A stretch of DNA of 8,109 bases. Source: a bacterium UBA3756 (GTDB lineage: Bacteria; Bacteroidota; Bacteroidia; Bacteroidales; Bacteroidaceae). The notes below the pieces were generated by a model. The model was not told the DNA's origin. It saw only the letters and a list, made by a program, of their open reading frames with translations, and did not search any database. The stretch is from contig DFGG01000183.1 in assembly GCA_002371695.1 (NCBI GenBank), forward strand, positions 1-8,109. The letters are read 5' to 3'. Shown one piece after another: positions 1 through 6,118 of this stretch (position 1 is the first letter of the stretch; each line of letters opens with the position of its first letter). The position numbers were made by a program, and so were the translations under genes.

Positions 1-1
1 T

Positions 2-412
2 CCCGAACTCTTCGAACGCGTAAAGGCCGAGTGCCACCAGGTGGGCAACCATACCCACAGCCACATCGTAGGATTCGGCCATACCATCAAGGAATATAGC
101 TACAACGTGGAGAAAGCCAATGCCTACATCCACAGCCACTATGTTCGTCCCCCCCACGGATGGATGCGCATGGGCCAGTATGCATGGCTCAGCAGGAAGT
201 ACAAGATTGTCATGTGGGACCTCGTCTCACGCGACTATTCCAAGTGGTTGACGGCAGAGGATGTGGTCAACAATATCAAGAAGTTCACGCGCAACGGCTC
301 CATCATCACCTTCCACGACTCGCTCAAGAGCATTGACAAACTGCGGACGGCACTGCCGGAGAGCCTGCGGTGGCTACGCGATGAGGGTTACGAGTTCAAA
401 GTATTCCCATGA
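2..412 (+). CDS. Polysaccharide deacetylase (NodB/CE4-type), 3' end only
   Basis: The gene enters from the left edge; 136 residues plus the stop are visible, and the frame is open from base 2, so no start is in the window (the GTG at 41 is an internal valine codon). The NodB homology motifs appear in order: the metal-binding H-T-x-x-H (visible residues 17-21, in VGNHTHSH), the R-P-P-H-G motif around residue 46, an MWDL segment, and the closing IITFHDS, which matches the conserved L-x-H-D motif. In this family a divalent metal enzyme removes acetyl (or related acyl) groups from polysaccharide or peptidoglycan sugars. The catalytic Asp of motif 1 and any signal peptide lie outside the window. 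The stop is 30 bp before a glycoside hydrolase on the same strand with no terminator between, so the two are probably co-transcribed. Family is sure; substrate is not known. Confidence 0.88.
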   Translation, partial: PELFERVKAECHQVGNHTHSHIVGFGHTIKEYSYNVEKANAYIHSHYVRPPHGWMRMGQYAWLSRKYKIVMWDLVSRDYSKWLTAEDVVNNIKKFTRNGSIITFHDSLKSIDKLRTALPESLRWLRDEGYEFKVFP

Positions 413-442
413 GACAATAAACAATAACAAAAAACCAAGACG

Positions 443-2794
443 ATGAAGAAATTATTATCTATCTGCTTACTAGCAACATCATTCGCAATGACTACCAATG
501 CCCAACCCCAGCTCCGCGCCGATAACATCGACGAGGTGCTCAAGGCTATGACCCTTGAAGAAAAAGCCAAACTACTCGTTGGCGGTGCAAACAACTTCTT
601 CGGTACTGGTGCCGTCGTAGGTGGCGAGGCCGACCTCGTGGCAGGTGCCGCAGGAACCTCTCCAGCCATCCCGCGTCTCGGCATCCCTGCCACCGTGCTC
701 ACTGACGGCCCTGCCGGCGTGCGCATCGACCCCACCCGCAAGGGCACCGACAAGACTTACTACGCCACAGCCTTCCCCATCGGATCCTGTCTGGCTTCCA
801 CATGGAACACAGAACTTGTCAGCAAGGTTGGCGAGGCTATCGGCAATGAGACCAAGGAGTATCGCTGCGATGTCATTCTCGGTCCTGGCATGAACCTGCA
901 CCGTAATCCCCTCTGCGGCCGCAATTTCGAATACTACAGCGAGGATCCCCTCGTGACGGGTAAGATTGCTGCAGCCTATATACAGGGTGTGCAGAGCCAG
1001 GGAGCGGGTGTCTCGGCCAAGCATTTCGCCGTGAACTCGCAGGAGACCAATCGCACGAGTGTCGACGAGCGCGTCAGTCAGCGTGCAGCCCGTGAACTCT
1101 ATCTGAGAGGCTTCGAGATAGCCGTGCGCGAAAGCAACCCATGGACAATCATGGCCTCATATAACCAGGTGAATGGTGAATACTCCATGGGCAACCATGA
1201 CCTGCTGACCAGTATCCTGCGTGACGACTGGGGATACAAGGGCATCGTGATGACCGACTGGATTGGTATCCGCAAGGGACTGGAAACCATCAGTGAAGTA
1301 CATGCAGGCAACGACCTGCTGGAACCCGGACAGCCCGCACAGGTGGAAGAGATCATCAAGGGCGTGAAGGACGGCAAACTCAATATCGCCGACGTGGACC
1401 GCAACGTGCGTCGCATGCTTGAATACATCGTCAAAACACCCAGTTTCCACAAATATCCTGCCAGCAACGCACCTGATTTCAAGGCCCATGCAGCCATCAC
1501 GCGGCAGAGTGCCAATGAGGGTATCGTACTGCTGAAGAACAATGGTGCACTGCCTTGGAAGAATGGCAGCATGAAGACCGTTGCCCTCTTCGGCGAAAAC
1601 TCTTACGACTTCCTCTCTGGAGGTACTGGCTCAGGCTGTGTGCATCCTCCCTATGTGGTTGATATGCTCCAGGGACTGAAGAATGCAGGCATCCAGTCAT
1701 CGGCAACGCTCACGGACATCTACCAGAAGTACATCCCCTTCGCCCGTGCCAAGTTCCAGGCTGAGCGCCATCCTGCCAAGTGGTTCCAGACGGAAACCAT
1801 GGGACAGCAGAAATATCCAGAGATAGGCCTCTCACCCATTGCGGTCAATAAAGTAGTGGGAGAATCGGATGCAGCCATCATCACCATTGGCCGTCAGGCA
1901 GGTGAAGGTATCGACCGCGACATCGAGACGGAGTTCAACCTCATCCCCGAGGAGCGCGCCCTCATCGTCGATGTCTGCAATGCCTTCCACAATGCCGGCA
2001 AGCCCGTCGTGGTAATCATCAATTCTGGCAGCGTCATCGAGACAGCCTCCTGGAGCCAATATCCTGATGCTATTCTATGTGCATGGCAGCCAGGCATGGA
2101 GGGTGGAAATTCCGTTGCCGACCTGCTCACGGGCAAGGTGAATCCCTCTGGCAAGCTCACCATGACATGGCCTATCGCAGCCACCGACCATCCCTCGACG
2201 AAGAATTTCCCCGGAAATATCGATTTCTATACCTACCGCGAAACGCAGGGATGGGGCGACGGACAGGTTTCTGGCTATACCTATACAAACCACGAAGAAG
2301 ACATCTACGTGGGCTATCGCTATTTTGACACCTTCCAGCGCAACGTCGCCTACCCCTTCGGCTACGGCCTGAGTTATACCACGTTCCAATTCTCCAAGCC
2401 CGTGGTGAAGGCCAAGGGCAAGGATGCCGTAGAGGTCAGCATCACCGTGAAGAATACGGGTAGCACCAGCGGCAAGGAGGTGGCACAGGTATACGTGCAG
2501 GCTCCCAAGGGCCGTCTGGAGAAACCTGCTCAGGAACTGAAGGCTTTCGCCAAGACCCGTGAACTGCAGCCCGGCGAGAGTCAGACGCTCTCGATGACCA
2601 TCCCCGTGCGCGAACTGGCATCGTTTGATGAGGCCCACTCACAGTGGCTCACCGAGGCAGGAACTTACACCTTCCGCATCGGTTCCTCCAGCCGCGATAT
2701 CCACGCCACGGCAAATATCAAGCTCAATGAATATACGGAAAAGGTCAGCAACGTATTGGCTCCCAAGACCAAGCTCAACTTGCTGAAGCAATAA
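443..2794 (+). CDS. Exported GH3 beta-glucosidase-type glycoside hydrolase
   Basis: A complete 783-residue protein. Residues 1-20 form a signal peptide (MKK, hydrophobic stretch, cleavage near TNA-Q). The GH3 TIM-barrel domain follows, with LTDGPAGVR (Asp88, glycone-binding in the family), GRNFEYYSEDP (159-169), KHFAVN (193-198) and VMTDW, in which Asp272 is the expected nucleophile. In the second alpha/beta domain, GEGIDR holds Glu488, which aligns with the acid/base Glu of Thermotoga Bgl3B-like enzymes (recalled homology). YPFGYGLSYTTF (637-648) leads into a C-terminal fibronectin type III-like domain (about 685-765, containing KPAQELKAF). All key residues are present and length fits the three-domain type. 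It should act in the periplasm, or on the outer membrane, releasing terminal sugars from beta-linked oligosaccharides. Beta-glucosidase is the best guess; beta-xylosidase or another GH3 specificity cannot be excluded. No clear Shine-Dalgarno precedes the ATG, as is usual in this phylum. Confidence 0.93.
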   Translation: MKKLLSICLLATSFAMTTNAQPQLRADNIDEVLKAMTLEEKAKLLVGGANNFFGTGAVVGGEADLVAGAAGTSPAIPRLGIPATVLTDGPAGVRIDPTRKGTDKTYYATAFPIGSCLASTWNTELVSKVGEAIGNETKEYRCDVILGPGMNLHRNPLCGRNFEYYSEDPLVTGKIAAAYIQGVQSQGAGVSAKHFAVNSQETNRTSVDERVSQRAARELYLRGFEIAVRESNPWTIMASYNQVNGEYSMGNHDLLTSILRDDWGYKGIVMTDWIGIRKGLETISEVHAGNDLLEPGQPAQVEEIIKGVKDGKLNIADVDRNVRRMLEYIVKTPSFHKYPASNAPDFKAHAAITRQSANEGIVLLKNNGALPWKNGSMKTVALFGENSYDFLSGGTGSGCVHPPYVVDMLQGLKNAGIQSSATLTDIYQKYIPFARAKFQAERHPAKWFQTETMGQQKYPEIGLSPIAVNKVVGESDAAIITIGRQAGEGIDRDIETEFNLIPEERALIVDVCNAFHNAGKPVVVIINSGSVIETASWSQYPDAILCAWQPGMEGGNSVADLLTGKVNPSGKLTMTWPIAATDHPSTKNFPGNIDFYTYRETQGWGDGQVSGYTYTNHEEDIYVGYRYFDTFQRNVAYPFGYGLSYTTFQFSKPVVKAKGKDAVEVSITVKNTGSTSGKEVAQVYVQAPKGRLEKPAQELKAFAKTRELQPGESQTLSMTIPVRELASFDEAHSQWLTEAGTYTFRIGSSSRDIHATANIKLNEYTEKVSNVLAPKTKLNLLKQ

Positions 2795-2805
2795 AAACAC
2801 ATTTG

Positions 2806-2838
2806 GATTCATCGCACGGCCAGTCCGTGCGATGAATC
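2806..2838. terminator. Bidirectional hairpin terminator between convergent genes
   Basis: A perfect 14-bp inverted repeat, GATTCATCGCACGG (2806-2819) and CCGTGCGATGAATC (2825-2838), encloses a 5-nt loop. It lies 11 bp after the stop of the GH3 gene and 7 bp after the stop of the opposing regulator gene. Read on the - strand the stem is followed by a T-rich run (TGTGTTTTTATTG), a good intrinsic-terminator tail. On the + strand the tail is weaker (TCCTTACTTACTCTT). It most likely ends both transcripts. Confidence 0.85.
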
Positions 2839-2845
2839 TCCTTAC

Positions 2846-3331
2846 TTACTCTTCATCTCCATCCATCAGTGCCAGCTTGTCGAAAGGCAACTGCCGGTCA
2901 ATGGCACTATGAAATGATATCAATGTCTGACTGCTGGCCAGGCCAAGGGGCTGAAGCTTATCGTGGATGATATCCAGCAGATGGTGATTGTTGAGGGCAT
3001 AGAGTTTGATAAACATATCATAGTTGCCCGTCGTATAGTGGCATTCCACCACCTCTGGTATTTCCTTCAGTTTATCCACCACGGCATCAAACTTCTCCGG
3101 GTCTTTCAGGTTCAACCCGATGTAGGCACAGGTTTCATAGCCTATCTTTTCTGGGTCGATGATAAACTGTGAGCCCTTGAGCACACCCAACGATGTGAGT
3201 TTCTGTATACGCTGATGGATAGCTGCACCACTGACATTACACACACGGGCTACCTCCAAGAATGGGATGCGGGCATCCTGTGCTATCAGTTGCAATATCT
3301 GTCTATCGAGTCTGTCAAGCTTTATCTTCAT
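2846..3331 (-). CDS. Lrp/AsnC-family transcriptional regulator
   Basis: A 161-residue protein when started at the ATG at 3331. A GTG one codon upstream is also in frame but belongs to a 7-bp tandem repeat, so the ATG is preferred. Residues 5-65 form the family's winged helix-turn-helix (LDRLDRQILQLIAQDAR, then NVSGAAIHQRIQKL, then IIDPEKIGY). Residues 68-145 form the RAM ligand-sensing and oligomerisation domain, with the conserved T-G-N-Y-D turn at 101-105. Such proteins bind DNA as dimers or octamers and often sense amino acids; the effector here cannot be read from sequence. It is the last gene of an exbB-exbD-type operon, 27 bp after the second exbD, so it is probably co-transcribed with the energy-transducing proteins. 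This neighbourhood hints at control linked to nutrient uptake, which is inference. The acidic tail (DGDEE) is not part of the domain. Confidence 0.92.
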   Translation of the reverse strand: MKIKLDRLDRQILQLIAQDARIPFLEVARVCNVSGAAIHQRIQKLTSLGVLKGSQFIIDPEKIGYETCAYIGLNLKDPEKFDAVVDKLKEIPEVVECHYTTGNYDMFIKLYALNNHHLLDIIHDKLQPLGLASSQTLISFHSAIDRQLPFDKLALMDGDEE

Positions 3332-3363
3332 CACTATTCACTAATCACTATTCACTATTCACT
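3331..3363 (-). repeat. 7-bp tandem repeat (AGTGAAT) spanning the exbD/regulator junction
   Basis: On the - strand the sequence is AGTGAAT, AGTGAAT, AGTGATT, AGTGAAT, then AGTGA running into the TG of the regulator's ATG: four full units with one variant base plus a partial unit. The repeat begins inside the last codon and stop codon of the upstream exbD and ends in the start codon of the next gene. Because the unit is 7 bp, it places TGA or TAG in every reading frame and also supplies several GTG codons. Confidence 0.9.
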
Positions 3364-3820
3364 TTTTAATTTCTCTTCCACTATAGTTCACACGCAGGGC
3401 ATACGACTTCTGCAGGGCCTCCTTCACGTCGGCAATCATCCCCATTGGCGTCTTCTTGTCAGCCTTCAGGCTCACCGTCAGTCGCTCGGCATTCTCTGGC
3501 GACATCTTGCGGCGCTCGGCATCGATGGTAGTCGGGAGATGTGCCAAGTCTGTCATCTTGCCGTTCACCTGTATACGGTATTCCCCACTCTTATTCTCGC
3601 CTTTGCCGATATAGACATTGATAACCGACGACTTCTGCTCCATCTTACGCACCTCGGTACCGGCAGGCACTTCGTAGCGCACCTTCACGTCATCGTCACG
3701 CATGTGGGTGACGAGCATGAAGAAGAAGAGCACGGTGAATATCAAGTCTGGCATCGATGCCAGGTTCAGGCCTGGCATCTTGTGCGAACTTCTGCGAAAC
3801 ATCGGCTGCATCTTTCTCAT
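3359..3820 (-). CDS. exbD: ExbD/TolR-family biopolymer transport protein (second copy)
   Basis: A 153-residue protein with the ExbD layout: short basic cytoplasmic N-terminus (MRKMQPMFRRSSHK), one membrane helix at about 22-40 containing the conserved proton-carrying Asp25 (ASMPDLIFTVLFFFMLVTH), and a periplasmic domain from about 45. ExbD dimers sit inside an ExbB pentamer and couple proton flow to force on TonB-like or related partners. The start ATG overlaps the stop of the preceding exbD by 4 bp (ATGA), indicating translational coupling. It is shorter in the N-terminal region and divergent from its neighbour, so the two may form a heterodimer or serve different partners; this is inference. 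The gene ends in the 7-bp tandem repeat leading to the Lrp-type regulator. Confidence 0.93.
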   Translation of the reverse strand: MRKMQPMFRRSSHKMPGLNLASMPDLIFTVLFFFMLVTHMRDDDVKVRYEVPAGTEVRKMEQKSSVINVYIGKGENKSGEYRIQVNGKMTDLAHLPTTIDAERRKMSPENAERLTVSLKADKKTPMGMIADVKEALQKSYALRVNYSGREIKK

Positions 3821-4275
3821 GGCGTCCCCCCTTCCGTAGGTTTCTGTTCACTGATCCGCATCGGACAATCCTTGCCGGAAGCCCTCAACCGTTGATAAGC
3901 AGCCACGATGGCATCCTGCATACGGTAGTAAGCCTCATAGGTGGTCTGTCTGTCCGTCTGGATACTGATTACGTGCTCTTGGGGATCAGCATTCACGAAG
4001 TCCATCACTTCTTGGGTGAGCTGGGGCGCAGAGAGCAATGTGCCATTGCAGGACAGCTGGTCGTGAGCGTCGAGCGTCACCGTCATCACATGCTCCTTCT
4101 TGACGTCCGTCGGGGGCTGTTCCTCCTGGGGCAGTGGCGGCAGTTGGCGCAAGAGTCCCTTGTCCGTGTCCATCGACGATGTCACGAGGAAGAATATCAG
4201 CAGCATAAACGAGATGTCTGCCGTGGAACTGGTATTCAGTTCCGGAATCTGCTCACTACGACGCCTGCGAAACAT
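3817..4275 (-). CDS. exbD: ExbD/TolR-family biopolymer transport protein (first copy)
   Basis: A 152-residue protein: a basic N-terminus (MFRRRRSEQIPELNTSS), one membrane helix at about 18-34 with the key Asp20 (STADISFMLLIFFLVTSS), then a proline-rich linker (LPPLPQEEQPP) and a periplasmic domain. It is the classical ExbD arrangement with ExbB encoded two genes upstream. Its start lies 40 bp inside the preceding membrane-protein gene in a different frame; the ATG is the natural start because the basic segment directly before the helix is needed. The 3' end overlaps the second exbD by 4 bp. Two consecutive exbD genes behind one exbB are common in Bacteroidota; the other component, TonB, is not in this window. 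Confidence 0.93.
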   Translation of the reverse strand: MFRRRRSEQIPELNTSSTADISFMLLIFFLVTSSMDTDKGLLRQLPPLPQEEQPPTDVKKEHVMTVTLDAHDQLSCNGTLLSAPQLTQEVMDFVNADPQEHVISIQTDRQTTYEAYYRMQDAIVAAYQRLRASGKDCPMRISEQKPTEGGTP

Positions 4276-4595
4276 CCTATGATGAGTATAATGGTGGTAT
4301 AGATAAACATATCCGTCACCTTCAGCCAGAAGGTGTCGGTAAAGAGCTGTCCGTTGGTGGTGACGGGATTCGACGAGCCAGTCAGGAAGGTGATGACCAG
4401 ACAGGCCACGAATGCAAGGGCCACTGTCCGGGCCACCCGTTTCTGCGGCACGCCGTTGATGATCTCATCGTCCTTGGTGCGCAGCCTGAGCCGTTTCACC
4501 ACCGACAACAGTGTCACTCCGATGGCCACAGCCAGCGTGATGTACATCAGCCACAGCATGATGTCGGCTACTATCGGCGATACTATCGGGGTCAT
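4236..4595 (-). CDS. Small three-helix membrane protein of the exb operon, function unknown
   Basis: A 119-residue protein with three likely membrane helices (about 10-33, 56-73 and 92-114) and a short basic/acidic loop between the first two (KRLRLRTKDDE). I recognise no enzymatic or binding motif. It sits between exbB and the first exbD, overlapping the exbB stop by 4 bp (ATGA) and the following exbD by 40 bp, so translation must be tightly coupled to both. Similar small hypothetical membrane proteins in this position are familiar from Bacteroidota exb clusters (recollection, not a search). A role as an accessory subunit of the ExbB/ExbD motor is a reasonable inference. The overlapping C-terminal end (GVVVSRFRN) is encoded by the same bases as the exbD start. 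Confidence 0.8.
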   Translation of the reverse strand: MTPIVSPIVADIMLWLMYITLAVAIGVTLLSVVKRLRLRTKDDEIINGVPQKRVARTVALAFVACLVITFLTGSSNPVTTNGQLFTDTFWLKVTDMFIYTTIILIIGCFAGVVVSRFRN

Positions 4596-5434
4596 ACGCT
4601 CTCTTTCTGTCTCGTACCTTTTTCTTTATATAGCTCTATCAGGTCGAGCATCTGTATCGCTGCTTCCTCCATCTGCGAGGTCAGTTTCTCAATCTTTGAG
4701 AGAATATAGCTGTAGAACAGTTGCAGCACCAGGGCCACGATGATACCGAAGATAGTGGTGATCAGCGCCACCTTCATGCCTTGCGCCACAATGGCCGGAC
4801 TGATGTCGCCCTGTGTCTGGATGTTGTCGAAGGCCATCACCATACCTATCACCGTACCGAGGAATCCCAGCGAGGGAGCCATCGCGATGAACAGTTTGAT
4901 CCACGAACAGCCCTTCTCCAAGTTAGCGGCCTGCAGACCACCGTAATTGGTGATACTGCGCTCAATGGCGTCGATGGGCTGACGAATATGCAGCAGTCCC
5001 TGATAGCACACACTGGCTACAGGTCCGCGCGTATTGCGACAGAGCGTCTTGGCACCCTCTACATCGTCGCTGGCCAGACGGTCCTCAATGTCGGCCAAAA
5101 GCTTTGAGGCCTTGATCTCCGACATCATCAGATAGAGGATGCGCTCAATACAGAAGGCCAGGCCCAGCACCAGCGAGAGGGCTACGAGCGACATGAAGCC
5201 CACGTTGCCGTCGATAAACTTCGTCTTCAACTGCTTATGCAGGCCTCCCCCCTCCTCTTCTGTCACATCGGCAGCCTCCAGTTCCTCATCGGTGGCTGTT
5301 GTTGTCAACAGGCTATCGTGCGCAGCAGAGTCGGCCAGCTGCTCCACCGTATCGGGGACTGCTGCCTGCTGAGCCGCAACGAGGGGCGACACCGTCAGCA
5401 GGAGAGCTATCAAAAGTATGGTTATTTTTCTCAT
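4592..5434 (-). CDS. exbB: ExbB/TolQ/MotA-family proton channel protein
   Basis: A 280-residue protein. Residues 1-21 are a hydrophobic signal-like segment (cleavage possible at VAA-Q), followed by an acidic, low-complexity stretch to about 62, an extension typical of Bacteroidota ExbB proteins and absent from E. coli ExbB. Membrane helices follow at about 76-98, 180-202 and 221-243. The family signature is clear: APSLGFLGTVIGMVMAFDNI at 186-205, and the conserved Thr/Ala-rich last helix (ALITTIFGIIVALVLQLF). The C-terminus is a charged helix. It should form the pentameric inner-membrane channel that, with ExbD, converts proton-motive force into movement for TonB-dependent uptake or Tol-like envelope functions. 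It is the first gene of the operon, with a -7 box 31 bp upstream of the ATG. Assignment between ExbB and TolQ rests on the neighbouring ExbD pair. Confidence 0.93.
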   Translation of the reverse strand: MRKITILLIALLLTVSPLVAAQQAAVPDTVEQLADSAAHDSLLTTTATDEELEAADVTEEEGGGLHKQLKTKFIDGNVGFMSLVALSLVLGLAFCIERILYLMMSEIKASKLLADIEDRLASDDVEGAKTLCRNTRGPVASVCYQGLLHIRQPIDAIERSITNYGGLQAANLEKGCSWIKLFIAMAPSLGFLGTVIGMVMAFDNIQTQGDISPAIVAQGMKVALITTIFGIIVALVLQLFYSYILSKIEKLTSQMEEAAIQMLDLIELYKEKGTRQKESV

Positions 5435-5464
5435 ATCTTACCGTCTGTCTATCTAAATCGGGTG

Positions 5465-5472
5465 CAAAGTTA
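5465..5472 (-). promoter_or_regulatory. Promoter -7 box of the exb operon
   Basis: On the - strand TAACTTTG matches the Bacteroidota -7 consensus TAnnTTTG, 30 bp before the exbB start, giving a leader of about 24 nt. At the expected 19-21 bp upstream there is no good TTTG -33 element, so the promoter may be weak or activator-dependent, or transcription may also read through from the small gene upstream. Confidence 0.6.
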
Positions 5473-5521
5473 CGAATAAAAATCGAAACGGCGTGAAAAA
5501 TAAGATATTATAACATAAAAA

Positions 5522-5635
5522 TCATTTTTTCGCAAAAACATTTGGAAGTTTGGATAAAAGCCTCACACCCCGACGGATACAGAGATTACCGACGAAAAGG
5601 CTACCATTGTACAGAGCAATAAGCAGTGCTTCCAT
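5522..5635 (-). CDS. Possible 37-aa small protein upstream of the exb operon
   Basis: A 37-codon frame from ATG 5635: a hydrophobic first half (MEALLIALYNGSLFVGNLCI) and a basic second half (RRGVRLLSKLPNVFAKK), like a small membrane-associated or membrane-interacting peptide. The frame stays open further upstream to 5728, but a strong promoter lies at 5661-5691, inside that extension. This makes 5635 the sensible start, with a short A-rich leader (GAAAAGAAG) just before it. I recognise no family. It precedes exbB on the same strand with an 87-bp gap, so it could be a stand-alone small gene or a leader peptide. Codon-level evidence is thin at this length; the promoter is the main support. Confidence 0.45.
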   Translation of the reverse strand: MEALLIALYNGSLFVGNLCIRRGVRLLSKLPNVFAKK

Positions 5636-5660
5636 CTTCTTTTCAATTACGATTCGTGTG

Positions 5661-5691
5661 CAAATATAATCAAAAATGTTCAGCCCGCAAA
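5661..5691 (-). promoter_or_regulatory. Bacteroidota-type promoter for the 37-aa frame
   Basis: Read on the - strand, TTTG (5688-5691), 19 bp, then TATATTTG (5661-5668): a full match to TTTG-N19-TAnnTTTG. The transcript would begin about 20 nt before the ATG at 5635. The -33 box lies inside a nested inverted-repeat structure, which could serve as operator. Confidence 0.75.
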
Positions 5692-5730
5692 ACATTTTGC
5701 CGAACAATTTGTTCTCTCTGCTGAACATTT
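5674..5730. repeat. Nested inverted repeats (three-arm structure)
   Basis: A perfect 11-bp inverted repeat, AAATGTTCAGC (5674-5684) and GCTGAACATTT (5720-5730), encloses two smaller palindromes: GCAAAA-CA-TTTTGC (5687-5700) and GAACAA-T-TTGTTC (5702-5714). The linkers are only 2, 1 and 5 nt. As DNA this offers repeated GTTC/GAAC half-sites over the -33 box and upstream region of the small-gene promoter; as RNA it would fold into a three-way junction. Confidence 0.7.
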
Positions 5731-5870
5731 AACATTAAAAACACAATTCTCATGCCATTTTTGTATTTCCCAAAGAACAAATCATGGCCCATTCTGTTTT
5801 ATGTATGTCACATGGGGCCAGGCTCGCAGTGGCACAGCCTCAGGGCGAGGATGACGAATATTCTTGAGCC

Positions 5871-5909
5871 ATGCGACAAATTTGGCACCCTTCGCCCCTT
5901 TTGTCGCAT
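5871..5909. repeat. 10-bp inverted repeat inside copy A
   Basis: ATGCGACAAA (5871-5880) pairs perfectly with TTTGTCGCAT (5900-5909) across a 19-nt loop. In copy B the left arm has one A-to-G change, which still pairs as G-U in a + strand RNA. It lies upstream of the promoter, so it may be a protein-binding site or a structure in read-through RNA. Confidence 0.6.
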
Positions 5910-5955
5910 ATTTGCCCGTGTGTCGCTATAAGTTTCGGCCTTTTCGCTGAAATTA

Positions 5956-5987
5956 TTTGGAAGGTGGCAAATATCGCCGTAACTTTG
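5956..5987 (+). promoter_or_regulatory. Promoter within repeat copy A
   Basis: TTTG (5956-5959), exactly 20 bp, then TAACTTTG (5980-5987): a full match to the Bacteroidota housekeeping promoter. Transcription would start near 5992 and run rightward through an AT-rich leader into the hairpin at 6083-6114. Identical boxes and spacing occur in copy B. Confidence 0.8.
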
Positions 5988-5991
5988 CATC

Positions 5992-6118
5992 AGAAATCAA
6001 GAGTGATTCATACATAAGTTATTGGTTAGTTTTGTTAGTTAGTAGTTTTTTCATAAGTTTTTAATTAATGGTTATTGTTAGTGCATAGGGCTCGCAGGGA
6101 TGCGGGCCCTATGCGCTT
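5992..6118 (+). ncRNA. Candidate short repeat-encoded RNA, copy A
   Basis: This is an inferred transcript, not a recognised family. It would start just after the perfect promoter and end at the GC-rich hairpin, about 127 nt. It contains AT-rich sequence with repeated TTAGT elements, then a 6-codon frame (ATG 6068, Met-Val-Ile-Val-Ser-Ala, TAG at 6086) whose stop lies in the left arm of the hairpin. The sequence is the most conserved part of the repeat: identical in copy B except for a 9-bp duplication near its 5' end. It could be a stand-alone small RNA or a 5' leader for whatever follows each copy. Confidence 0.35.
6083..6118 (+). terminator. GC-rich hairpin at the right end of copy A (possible terminator)
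   Basis: GCATAGGGCTCGC (6083-6095) and GCGGGCCCTATGC (6102-6114) form a 13-bp stem with one G-T pair and a 6-nt loop AGGGAT. The tail is GCTT, not a full T-run, so intrinsic termination is uncertain; it could be an attenuator or an RNA-stabilising end. It is fully conserved in copy B. Confidence 0.5.

Larger units (their letters stand above)
5802..6118 (+). repeat. Long direct repeat, copy A (317 bp)
   Basis: It is the same sequence as 7686-8011 in the same orientation, with 8 substitutions (5828, 5839, 5843, 5846, 5857, 5859, 5879, 5968) and without the 9-bp tandem duplication of copy B. Everything from 5969 to the right edge is otherwise identical. Flanks diverge at once on both sides and I see no target-site duplication or terminal inverted repeat. 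Inside are, in order: GGCTCGCAG (5821-5829), a 10-bp inverted repeat (5871-5909), a perfect promoter, an AT-rich leader, and a GC-rich hairpin at the right end that contains a second GGCTCGCAG (6089-6097). A 60-codon frame on the - strand is present in both copies. Five of the eight differences change an amino acid, so protein-level constraint is not evident and I do not call it a gene. Confidence 0.95.

Noticed and set aside
41..412. GTG at 41 as the start of the deacetylase
   Set aside because: The frame is open to the window edge and the metal-binding motif comes directly after; the protein needs the upstream catalytic Asp motif, so the gene begins outside the window.
3215..3895. Long + strand frame of 226 codons opposite the second exbD and the regulator
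   Set aside because: It runs antisense across two genes with clear family signatures and an obvious operon layout; its composition (His- and Leu-rich) is that of a shadow frame.
5636..5728. Upstream extension of the 37-aa frame to a 68-aa protein
   Set aside because: The extension contains the promoter boxes at 5661-5691 and the nested inverted repeats, so translation should begin at 5635.
5808..5990. 60-codon - strand frame present in both repeat copies (also 7692-7874)
   Set aside because: Five of eight differences between copies alter amino acids, no promoter faces that way, and its start codon lies right beside the repeat's own + strand promoter. It is probably a by-product of the repeat, though it may be annotated as hypothetical protein elsewhere.
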